Source: Yinghuangia soli (GTDB lineage Bacteria; Actinomycetota; Actinomycetes; Streptomycetales; Streptomycetaceae). Taken from it: 64,000 nucleotides of DNA. The notes under the pieces are model-generated. The model worked only from the letters and a program-made list of their open reading frames with translations. It ran no database searches and was not told the DNA's origin. Shown here piece after piece: positions 48,094 through 55,593 of the stretch. The stretch's first letter is position 1. Every line of letters begins with the position of its first letter. Both the position numbers and the translations under genes were made by a program. The DNA lies in the NCBI RefSeq assembly GCF_021502675.1, contig NZ_JAKFHA010000022.1:62001-126000 (forward strand), read 5' to 3'.

Positions 48094-50427
48094 CTATGCG
48101 CTGCCCGGCTCCGGCTCGGGTTCCCGGCCGCTGCGCAGCCGTTCCAGGGGACCGCCCTGCGGCCGGCGGAACGCCGACGCGGGCAGGAACTCCGCCCGCA
48201 GCCGGGTGCCCCGGGTGGCCGCGGCCAGCAGTGCCCCGCGGACCGCCCGGACGTCCTCGGCCAGGCCGATCGTCCGCTGCGGCGCCTCCGGTGCGTACAT
48301 GACCTGCTCGGCGGCCAGCGCGATGCGCGGCAGCGCCTCGCGCGCGGCCTCGGCGTCCTCCGGGAGTTCGGCGAGCAGCCGCACGGTCAGCTGCCGCGGC
48401 GTCTCCGAATTCCCGGTCCTGATGCCCAGGTCGCGTGCCGTGTCGAGGACTTCCTGCCAAGCGCCCAGGACGGCCTCGCCGGGGTCGGCCCGGCCGGCGT
48501 CCACCACCGGGTCCCGGCTCAGCGCGGTGAGCCTTCGCCTTCGTACTCTGCGGCGCAGCAGCATGGGCAGGGCCAGGAGGAGGACCACCAGGACCGCGGC
48601 GCCCACCCCGATCAGGAGGTTGCGCAGGTTGCCGCCGTCCCCGCCGCCGCCGGCCGCGACCGCAGCCGCGGTGGGCGTGTCCTCGGGGCAATCGTCCATC
48701 CGGCACTGCCGCGACTGCTCGGGCAGCGGGGTGGGGTTGGTCTCGGTCGGCGTGGCGGTGAGGCTGCTGCTCGGCTCGGGCAGCGGCCGGTTGTCGTCGA
48801 ACTGCGGTGCGGTGCCGCGCGACGGGGTCGGCTCGAAGCGCACCCACCCGACGTTGGCGAAGTACAGCTCGGGCCAGGCGTGCGCGTCGTGGCTGCCGAT
48901 CTTGTACGTGCCGTCGCCGGTCGGGCTGCCCGGCACGAAGCCGACCGCGACCCGGGACGGGATGCCCAGGATGCGCGCCATCACGGCCATCGTGGAGGCG
49001 AACTGCTCGCAGTAGCCGATCTTCTGTTCCATGAAGTTGTCGATGGCGTTCTTGCCGTTCCCCTTGTTGGGGACTTTCGTGTCGTACTTGAAGTCGCCCG
49101 ACTCGGCGAACCACTTCTCCAGGCGCAGCGCCTTGTCGAAGGACGAACCGCTGCCCGCGACCCGGTTGGTCACATCGGTGAGCGAGCGGACCAGGTTGAG
49201 CGGGACCGGGCGGTAGCGGCTCATCGAGCTCGGCACCGCGCCCGCGGCGCGCAGCTGGTCGGCGGTCGGCCGGACGTCCAGGCTGACGACCGTGTAGCGC
49301 TGGTTGGAGATGGTCTGGCCCTTGTCGCCGAGCAGCAGGCGGCCTTCGTTCTCGTAGCGCCAGTCGCCCTTGACCTTGACCTCGGACGCCGGGTACGGCA
49401 TCGGCACCGAGCCCTGCTTGTAGCCCTTCACCACCTTGATCTCGGTGGTCACCTTGGTGGCCTTGACGCTCGGGTCGAGGCCCTGCGGCGGCGGCATCAC
49501 CTTGGGCGGGTCGACCAGGCCCTGCTCGGACGGCTGCCACGAGTTGCCGTCGAACAGGTCGAGCGCGGCGATGCGCAGGTACATCGAACGCGGGTCCGCG
49601 GTGGTCGTGTACGTGAGCAGGTCGGTGTTCTCCGGCCGGTTCAGCTCGTCCTTGAGGTCGACCACCGGGTTGATCGTGGTGATCTGGTCCGAGCCGGTGC
49701 CGCTGCGGTCCGCCAGCCGGTTCGCGGTCATCGGGATGACGGCCGGGACGGCGACCGCGACGGCGAGCGTGGCCAGGCCTATCCGGCCGCCGCCGCGCGC
49801 CCAGGGGCGGGCCGAGGTGCCGGAGCTGCGGGCGCCGGGCGGGACGAGCGGACGGCCCCAGCGCAGCAGGCGCTCCCGGCCTTCGGCGAGCAGCAGCACC
49901 ACGTACGCCAGCCCGGACAGCAGGAACACGCCCCAGCCCAGGCCGGATTCGGCGAGCGCCGCGGGCACGCTGTACAGCGCGAGCAGCGGCAGGCCGGCCG
50001 GCGCCGCCTGGCCGTAGGTGACCGCGATGGTGTCCACCATGACCGCGACCACCGCGACCACGGTGACCAGGATCGCCCCGATGCCGTCGGCCGCCGGGAC
50101 CGGCGGCGAGTAGTTCTTGATGTCGGTGCCGCCGGCGCTCATCAGGTCGCCGTACGCCCGGACCGCGTCCGGCGTCGGGATCGGCCCGGACACCTCCGGC
50201 ACCAGCACGAGCATCAGGTACGGGATCAGCACCACGAGCTGCACGACGCCGATCAGCGGGCGCGGCACCGACATGCGCCGCACCGCCTCGCCGACCGCCG
50301 CGACCAGCAGCACCGCGCCGAGCGCCTGCCAGATCCAGGCCCCGGAGCGCACCAGCGGCAGCAGCGAGGAGGCGGTGAGCGTGGTCGCCACGGCGGCGGC
50401 GACGGCCATCCGCAGGCGTCCGGTCAT
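48094..50427 (-). CDS. TgpA-like transmembrane transglutaminase
   Basis: 777 aa. About five N-terminal membrane helices (to about 240), a large extracytoplasmic transglutaminase-like domain and a further helix near 590-610 ('LLIGVGAAVLVVLLLALPML') before a cytoplasmic C-terminus. The catalytic triad is visible: Cys near 472 in 'GYCEQFASTMAVMARILG', His near 514 in 'DAHAWPELYF' and the acidic 'WVRFEPTPS' strand. TgpA proteins may crosslink or cleave peptide bonds at the cell surface; the substrate is unknown. The ATG at 50427 overlaps the DUF58 stop by 4 nt. With MoxR and DUF58 it forms the widespread MoxR-DUF58-TgpA operon. Confidence 0.92.
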   Translation of the reverse strand: MTGRLRMAVAAAVATTLTASSLLPLVRSGAWIWQALGAVLLVAAVGEAVRRMSVPRPLIGVVQLVVLIPYLMLVLVPEVSGPIPTPDAVRAYGDLMSAGGTDIKNYSPPVPAADGIGAILVTVVAVVAVMVDTIAVTYGQAAPAGLPLLALYSVPAALAESGLGWGVFLLSGLAYVVLLLAEGRERLLRWGRPLVPPGARSSGTSARPWARGGGRIGLATLAVAVAVPAVIPMTANRLADRSGTGSDQITTINPVVDLKDELNRPENTDLLTYTTTADPRSMYLRIAALDLFDGNSWQPSEQGLVDPPKVMPPPQGLDPSVKATKVTTEIKVVKGYKQGSVPMPYPASEVKVKGDWRYENEGRLLLGDKGQTISNQRYTVVSLDVRPTADQLRAAGAVPSSMSRYRPVPLNLVRSLTDVTNRVAGSGSSFDKALRLEKWFAESGDFKYDTKVPNKGNGKNAIDNFMEQKIGYCEQFASTMAVMARILGIPSRVAVGFVPGSPTGDGTYKIGSHDAHAWPELYFANVGWVRFEPTPSRGTAPQFDDNRPLPEPSSSLTATPTETNPTPLPEQSRQCRMDDCPEDTPTAAAVAAGGGGDGGNLRNLLIGVGAAVLVVLLLALPMLLRRRVRRRRLTALSRDPVVDAGRADPGEAVLGAWQEVLDTARDLGIRTGNSETPRQLTVRLLAELPEDAEAAREALPRIALAAEQVMYAPEAPQRTIGLAEDVRAVRGALLAAATRGTRLRAEFLPASAFRRPQGGPLERLRSGREPEPEPGSA

Positions 50428-51737
50428 GCGCGGTACTCCGATCCGGACAGTGCGCCGCCGAACGAGGCGGAGCGCGACGGGGAGTCGGCCGACCGGCCGG
50501 CACCGCGCCACAGGTCGGGCAGGCGGGTCGCGGCCGAGGCGGACAGCACGCGCCAGCCGGCCTGGCGCAGCAGCCCCACCGCCACGTCGTGCGGCAGCGC
50601 ACCGGGCAGGGGAGTGCTCTCCCAGGCGGAGGTGTCCAGCACGATCGCCAGGCCGCGGGCCGCGGTGGTGCGCGCCCGGGCCAGCCGCCGGGTGTCGTCC
50701 TCGGTCAGGTTGGCCAGCACCGCGACGGCCATGCCCTCGCCGCCCGGTTGGCGCAGCGCCATTTCGGCGCCCTCGAGATTGTCCGCGGACCCCGCGGCGA
50801 CCACGGCCAGCGCGTCCAGCAGGAAGGATTCGGTCTCGGCGGGTGCGGTGCGCACGCCTTCGGGGGTGCCGGCGAGCTGCGTGCCCTCGGCCGAGACGAG
50901 GTGCGTGGTGTAGCCGCGGCGGCACAGGTGCACGCCGATCGACGCGGCCGTGGACACCGCCCATTCGAAGGACGAGGACGGTCCTTCGCCGCGATGCGAC
51001 TGCAAGCGCGTGTCGAGGAGCAGTGTGGCCTGGTTCTGCCAGGACTGCTCCTCGCGGCGCACCATCAGCTCGCCGCGCCGGGCGGTGGACCGCCAGTGCA
51101 CGCGGCGCACGTCGTCGCCGTGCCGGTACTCGCGCGGCACGACGTCCTCCTCGCCGGCCGACGAGATGCTGCGCGCATTGCCGTCGCCGTACCCGGTCCA
51201 CTCGCCGCCCAGGTCGACCGCGGGCAGCTGCTGCACCACGGGGGTGACCACCAGCGCGTCGCGGGCCGCGAACGAGCGGGTCAGCTCGCACATCCCGAAC
51301 GGGTCGGCGAGGCGCAGCCGCAGCGGCCCGACGGTGAACTTGCCGCGCAGGTCGGAGCGCACCCGGTAGGCGACCTGCCGGTAGCCGTGCGGCTCGATGC
51401 GGTCCAGCACGAAGCGCGGGCGCGAGCCCAGCACGTACGGCACGTGGTCCTCGAGCATGAGCAGGCCGGTCGGGATGCGCGAGACGTTGTCCACCCGCAG
51501 CCGGACCTGCGCCTCGTGCCCGGCCGCCACCCGGCCGGGCTGCAGCCCGCGCGTGCTGGTCACCAGATGCCGGGTGCGGGCCACCACGAGCACCGCGACC
51601 AGCGGCAGCGCGGCCAGCAGGAAGCCCACCCGGAGCAGGTCGCGCTGGCCCAGCACCACCGCGCAGACCGCCGCGGCCAGGCCGGCCGCCAGGAAGGAGC
51701 GTCCCCGGGTGGTCAGCCCGGACAGTGCGGTGCGCAT
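50424..51737 (-). CDS. DUF58 domain membrane protein
   Basis: 437 aa. Two membrane helices near the N-terminus (about 15-55), then a beta-rich region and the DUF58 signature 'REYRHGDDVRRVHWRSTARR' followed by 'GELMVRREEQ' (about 200-230). The C-terminal half resembles a von Willebrand A-like fold ('TLLLDTRL'). DUF58 proteins are encoded with MoxR AAA ATPases and transglutaminases and probably act as their partner in folding or surface assembly. It begins 1 nt after the moxR stop and overlaps tgpA by 4 nt, so the three genes are tightly coupled. Confidence 0.92.
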   Translation of the reverse strand: MRTALSGLTTRGRSFLAAGLAAAVCAVVLGQRDLLRVGFLLAALPLVAVLVVARTRHLVTSTRGLQPGRVAAGHEAQVRLRVDNVSRIPTGLLMLEDHVPYVLGSRPRFVLDRIEPHGYRQVAYRVRSDLRGKFTVGPLRLRLADPFGMCELTRSFAARDALVVTPVVQQLPAVDLGGEWTGYGDGNARSISSAGEEDVVPREYRHGDDVRRVHWRSTARRGELMVRREEQSWQNQATLLLDTRLQSHRGEGPSSSFEWAVSTAASIGVHLCRRGYTTHLVSAEGTQLAGTPEGVRTAPAETESFLLDALAVVAAGSADNLEGAEMALRQPGGEGMAVAVLANLTEDDTRRLARARTTAARGLAIVLDTSAWESTPLPGALPHDVAVGLLRQAGWRVLSASAATRLPDLWRGAGRSADSPSRSASFGGALSGSEYRA

Positions 51738-51738
51738 G

Positions 51739-52920
51739 TCAGCGCGCCGGGTTGTGGCCGTTGCCGTGGAACTGGCCGCCGGGCGCGGCTCCGTAGGGGC
51801 CGGCCTGGCCCTGGCCGGGGTACGGCTGCGGCTGCTGCGCGGCCGGGTATCCCGCCGGGCGGCCGTAGCCGGGACCGGACTGCGGGGCCGGCTGGGCGTG
51901 CCGGACCTGCGCCGGCTGCGGCGCCGGGTAGCCCTGCGCCCCGGGCGGGGTGCCCGGCGCGCCCGGCACCGGGACCGTGCGCACGATGTCCTGCACGACC
52001 TGCTCGACCGAGCGCCGCGACATCTGCGCCTCGGCGGTCGGCAGCAGCCGGTGCGCGAGCACCGGGACGGCCAGCGCCTGCAGGTCGTCGGGCAGCACGT
52101 AGCCGCGGTTGTCCAGCGCGGCGGCCGCCTTCGCGGCGCGCACCAGGTGCAGGGTGGCGCGCGGCGACGCGCCGAGCCGCAGCTCGGGCGAGTTGCGGGT
52201 GGCGCTGACCAGCTCGACCGCGTACCGCGCCACGCCCGGCGAGACGTGCACCTCGCGCACCGCCTCGATCAGCTTGACGATGTCGCGGGCGTCCGCGGCC
52301 GGGTCGAGCGAGTCGAGCGGCGAGCCGGCGCCGTGCACGCCCAGCATCTCCAGCTCCGCGTCCAGCGACGGGTAGCCCATCGAGACGCGGGCCATGAAGC
52401 GGTCCCGCTGTGCCTCGGGCAGCGGATAGGTGCCCTCCATCTCCACCGGGTTCTGGGTGGCGATGACCATGAAGGGGGCCTGCAGCTCGTACGTCGTGCC
52501 GTCCACCGTGACCTGCCGCTCGGCCATGCACTCGAGCAGCGCCGACTGGGTCTTGGGCGACGCCCGGTTGATCTCGTCGCCGATCACGATGTTCGCGAAG
52601 ATCGCGCCCGGCTTGAATTCGAACTCGCGCCGCTGCTGGTCGTACACGCTGACCCCGGTGACGTCGGACGGCAGCAGGTCCGGCGTGAACTGCACACGCC
52701 GCACCGAGCAGTCCACCGAACGGGCCAGCGACTTGGCCAGCATGGTCTTGCCCACACCCGGAACGTCCTCGACCAGCAGGTGGCCCTCGGCGAGCAGCAC
52801 GGTCAGTGCCAGCCTCACTACCTCGGGCTTGCCTTCGATCACGCTCTCCATGGCCCCCCGGATGCGCGCGGCGGTAGCCGCCAGCTCCTTGAGACCGGCC
52901 TGATCGTTGAACGTCGACAC
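51739..52920 (-). CDS. MoxR-family AAA+ ATPase
   Basis: 393 aa from the GTG at 52920, which has AGGGAGGG upstream. Walker A 'EDVPGVGKTMLAKSLARS' (about 51-68), Walker B 'IVIGDEINRASPKTQSALLE' (about 115), sensor 'FMVIATQNPVEMEGTYPLPE' with 'AQRDRF'. A Pro/Gln/Gly/Tyr-rich C-terminal tail of about 75 residues is added to the normal MoxR length of about 320. MoxR ATPases act as chaperones for metal insertion or complex assembly, here with the DUF58 and transglutaminase partners encoded downstream. Divergent from the mraZ-dcw cluster. Confidence 0.94.
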   Translation of the reverse strand: MSTFNDQAGLKELAATAARIRGAMESVIEGKPEVVRLALTVLLAEGHLLVEDVPGVGKTMLAKSLARSVDCSVRRVQFTPDLLPSDVTGVSVYDQQRREFEFKPGAIFANIVIGDEINRASPKTQSALLECMAERQVTVDGTTYELQAPFMVIATQNPVEMEGTYPLPEAQRDRFMARVSMGYPSLDAELEMLGVHGAGSPLDSLDPAADARDIVKLIEAVREVHVSPGVARYAVELVSATRNSPELRLGASPRATLHLVRAAKAAAALDNRGYVLPDDLQALAVPVLAHRLLPTAEAQMSRRSVEQVVQDIVRTVPVPGAPGTPPGAQGYPAPQPAQVRHAQPAPQSGPGYGRPAGYPAAQQPQPYPGQGQAGPYGAAPGGQFHGNGHNPAR

Positions 52921-53382
52921 CCGTGCCCTCCCTGCCCCATGACGCCCCGTCGAAAAGCGGGGCCACAAGGCCGATTGTCACAGGTGACCGGCCATCCGTG
53001 TCACCCGGAAGAGTGATCGTTTTCGGACGGCCGTCCGAACGGCGGACTCGGCCTCGACGCTTAGGAGTCGGAACGCGCGCGGTTCGGTTGCAGCTTTGCC
53101 GCCGCAGATGTCCCGGACACCCCCGTCCGGCTCCCGGGCAACCGTGCATTTCGGACAAGTGGCCACTCGGAGGGCGGTGCGCGCCCCGGGGGCGCACTTC
53201 GCGCGCCGCGCACCCCCTCCACTTCACACCACCCCCTCCGACCTGCGGTTTTGTAACGCCTGGGGGGCGTGTGGCGGGGCCGAAGAGGGTTGACCGTGGG
53301 GTTTGGTGGAGTAGAGTGGCGGGAAATGGGGCTGTGAAGCTCCGGACGGGGCTGACAAGCTCCAGACGGTGCGGAGGTGCCC
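52921..53382. other. Intergenic region between moxR and mraZ
   Basis: 462 bp without a gene. The right end contains the mraZ promoter and MraZ box (53290-53331). A GTCAC-AG-GTGAC inverted repeat lies at about 52978-52989 upstream of moxR. Confidence 0.6.
53290..53331 (+). promoter_or_regulatory. mraZ promoter with overlapping MraZ box
   Basis: TTGACC (53290-53295) and TAGAGT (53312-53317) with 16-nt spacing resemble a housekeeping promoter. Overlapping it are four direct repeats with exact 10-nt period: GTGGGG (53296), GTGGAG (53306), GTGGCG (53316) and ATGGGG (53326). This matches the known MraZ operator pattern of TGGGN repeats spaced by 5 nt. Confidence 0.85.
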
Positions 53383-53805
53383 GTGTTCCTGGGCACCTAC
53401 GAGCCCCGGTTGGACGAGAAGGGTCGGCTGATCCTTCCGGCGAAGTTCCGTGACGAATTGGCGGAGGGCCTAGTGATCACCAAGGGGCAGGAGCGCTGCC
53501 TCTACGTGTGGCCGCCCGCCGAGTTCGCCCGGATCACCGAGCACCTGCGCGAAGCCCCGCTGGCCTCCAAGGCCCACCGGGACTACATGCGGGTGTTCTT
53601 CGCAGGCGCCTCCGACGAGGTGCCGGACAAGCAGGGCCGCGTCCTGGTCCCGCCGGCGCTGCGCGCCTACGCGGGTCTGGAGCGCGAGTGCGTCGTGATC
53701 GGAGCGGGCGCCCGGGTCGAGATCTGGGATGCCGAGGCGTGGCGGGTCTACCTCGAAGAGCAGGAAGACTCGTTCGCCGCGCTGTCCGAGGAGGTGCTGT
53801 CCTGA
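53383..53805 (+). CDS. mraZ: Transcriptional regulator MraZ
   Basis: 140 aa. Two SpoVT/AbrB-like swapped-hairpin domains with the DNA-contacting motifs '[19 protein letters not shown]' and '[20 protein letters not shown]'. MraZ forms rings and represses its own dcw operon in other bacteria. The GTG at 53383 ('[11 protein letters not shown]') was preferred over a GTG at 53377 because GGAGG (53373-53377) gives proper spacing only for the later codon. Four 10-nt-spaced MraZ repeats overlap its promoter, so autoregulation is very likely. It is the first gene of the dcw cluster. Confidence 0.94.
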   Translation: MFLGTYEPRLDEKGRLILPAKFRDELAEGLVITKGQERCLYVWPPAEFARITEHLREAPLASKAHRDYMRVFFAGASDEVPDKQGRVLVPPALRAYAGLERECVVIGAGARVEIWDAEAWRVYLEEQEDSFAALSEEVLS

Positions 53806-53841
53806 CGGACGTGCCGTGAGGTCTCCACCCGCTCCGAGCTT

Positions 53842-53867
53842 TCTGGCACTCCTTCCCCGGTGCCAGA
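53842..53867 (+). promoter_or_regulatory. Hairpin in the mraZ-rsmH gap
   Basis: TCTGGCAC pairs with GTGCCAGA around 10 nt, 36 nt after the mraZ stop. It could be a weak attenuator or an mRNA processing element; rsmH starts 198 nt later. Confidence 0.35.
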
Positions 53868-54064
53868 CGGTCACTTCCCCAGACGAGCGGGCGGGGACCT
53901 GGCGGCACGTACGTCCCGGACCTCCGGCATCGCCGGGCGGACGCCGCGGACATGGCAGTCTTGCCCCGCGGCACCTCCGACCGCGCACCTCCGACCGCGC
54001 CGTCGGCCCGGCCGGCGGCCCGAAGCCCGCCGTCCCCGGCGGCAGCACCACCGAAAGGGTCGAG

Positions 54065-55063
54065 ATGAACGCGACCGCGGCCCAGCCTCCCGCAGCGCCC
54101 GGCGACACCCCGGCCCACGCGCACGTCCCGGTCCTCCTCGACCGCTGCATGAACCTCCTCGCCCCGGCGCTGACCCGGAAGCCCGGCGCGGTCGTGGTCG
54201 ACGCCACGCTCGGCATGGGCGGGCACAGCGAGGCGATGCTCACCCGCTTCCCCGAGGCCCGGCTGGTCGGCCTGGACCGCGACCCCGAGGCACTGGCCCG
54301 CTCCGGCCGCCGGCTCGCCCCGTTCGGCGACCGCGCCACCCTCGTGCACGCGGTCTACGACGAACTGCCCGACGTGCTGCGCCGGCTCGGCATCGCGCGC
54401 ATCGACGGCATCCTCTTCGACCTCGGCGTCTCCTCGCTGCAGCTCGACGAGGCCGACCGCGGCTTCGCGTACGCCCAGGACGCCCCGCTCGACATGCGGA
54501 TGGACCCGACCCGCGGCATCACCGCCGCCGAGGTCCTCAACACCTACCCGGCCGGCGACCTCGCCCGGATCCTCAAGGTCTACGGCGAGGAGCGGTTCGC
54601 CTCGAAGATCGCCAACACCATCGTGCGCGAGCGCGAGCGCGAACCCTTCACGGACAGCGCCCGCCTCGTCGACCTGGTCCGCAACGCGATCCCGGCGGCC
54701 ACCCGTCGCACCGGCGGCAACCCCGCCAAGCGCACCTTCCAGGCGCTGCGCATCGAGGTGAACCAGGAACTCGCGGTCCTCGAACGCGCGCTGCCCGCCG
54801 CGGTCGCGGCGCTCGCGGTCGGCGGCCGCATCGTCGTCATGTCGTACCACTCGCTCGAGGACCGCATGACCAAGCGGGCGCTCGCGGTCGGCGCGACCAG
54901 CAAGGCGCCGCCGGACCTGCCGGTCGTCCCCGAGGAACTGCAGCCCACCCTCAAGCTCCTGACCCGCGCGTCCGAGGGCGCGACCGAGACGGAGATCACC
55001 GAGAACCCCCGGGCCGCGTCGGCGCGCCTGCGGGCGGCCGAGCGCGTGCGGGAGGATTCTTGA
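54065..55063 (+). CDS. rsmH: 16S rRNA (cytosine-1402-N4)-methyltransferase
   Basis: 332 aa, the normal RsmH (MraW) length. The SAM site is '[20 protein letters not shown]' (about 45-64), followed by '[10 protein letters not shown]', '[20 protein letters not shown]', '[15 protein letters not shown]', '[15 protein letters not shown]' and '[14 protein letters not shown]', all diagnostic. It N4-methylates C1402 in the ribosomal P site. The ATG at 54065 has GAAAGGG upstream. Its stop overlaps the TTG start of the ftsL gene by 4 nt, with the GGAGG for that gene inside rsmH. Confidence 0.96.
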   Translation: MNATAAQPPAAPGDTPAHAHVPVLLDRCMNLLAPALTRKPGAVVVDATLGMGGHSEAMLTRFPEARLVGLDRDPEALARSGRRLAPFGDRATLVHAVYDELPDVLRRLGIARIDGILFDLGVSSLQLDEADRGFAYAQDAPLDMRMDPTRGITAAEVLNTYPAGDLARILKVYGEERFASKIANTIVREREREPFTDSARLVDLVRNAIPAATRRTGGNPAKRTFQALRIEVNQELAVLERALPAAVAALAVGGRIVVMSYHSLEDRMTKRALAVGATSKAPPDLPVVPEELQPTLKLLTRASEGATETEITENPRAASARLRAAERVREDS

Positions 55064-55542
55064 CCAGCGCCCAGGAGGGCCGCACCCCGGTGCGCGCGCG
55101 CCGACCCGCCGGAGCACCCACCTCGCGGACCCCGTTCGTGCTGCTGATGGTGCTGCTCCTCGGGGGCGGACTGCTCGGGCTGCTGCTGCTCAACACCGCG
55201 TTGAACCAGGGCTCGTTCGAGCAGTCCCGGCTCAAGAAGCAGAACAGCAGGCTCAGCGACGAGGAGCAGGCCCTGCGGCGCGAGCTGGACGCCGTCTCGG
55301 CACCCGGGGAGCTGGCCCGCCAGGCCGAGCAGCTCGGCATGGTGCCGGGCACCAACCCGGTCTTCATCGACCCGGTGACCGGCCAGGTCCTCGGGACGCC
55401 GAAGCCCGCGTCGCCGAGACCGACGCCCACGCAGCCCGCGGCCACGGTGCCGGTGGCACCCACCCCGGTGCCGGGCACCACACCGGCGCCCACCACGCCG
55501 CCGGCCGCAGCGGGCGCGACCACGGCTCCGGCCGGCCGGTAG
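55060..55542 (+). CDS. ftsL: FtsL-type septum formation initiator protein
   Basis: 160 aa from the TTG at 55060, supported by GGAGG 5 nt upstream and the 4-nt overlap with rsmH. One membrane helix '[19 protein letters not shown]' (about 26-45) is followed by a heptad-like coiled coil '[20 protein letters not shown]' and the conserved '[18 protein letters not shown]' seen in actinobacterial FtsL proteins, then a Pro/Thr/Ala-rich tail of about 50 residues. FtsL joins FtsB and FtsQ to activate septal wall synthesis by FtsW and FtsI. Position between rsmH and ftsI is standard. Confidence 0.9.
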   Translation: MTSAQEGRTPVRARRPAGAPTSRTPFVLLMVLLLGGGLLGLLLLNTALNQGSFEQSRLKKQNSRLSDEEQALRRELDAVSAPGELARQAEQLGMVPGTNPVFIDPVTGQVLGTPKPASPRPTPTQPAATVPVAPTPVPGTTPAPTTPPAAAGATTAPAGR

Positions 55543-55593
55543 GCCGCCAGGAGCAAACGCCGACCAGTTCGTAGTTGTGAGGGGAGCGCCGGC

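Noticed and set aside
50428-51291. Upstream extension of the TgpA frame through the DUF58 gene
   Set aside because: DUF58 has its own conserved frame, and the 4-nt overlap ATGA marks the TgpA start at 50427.
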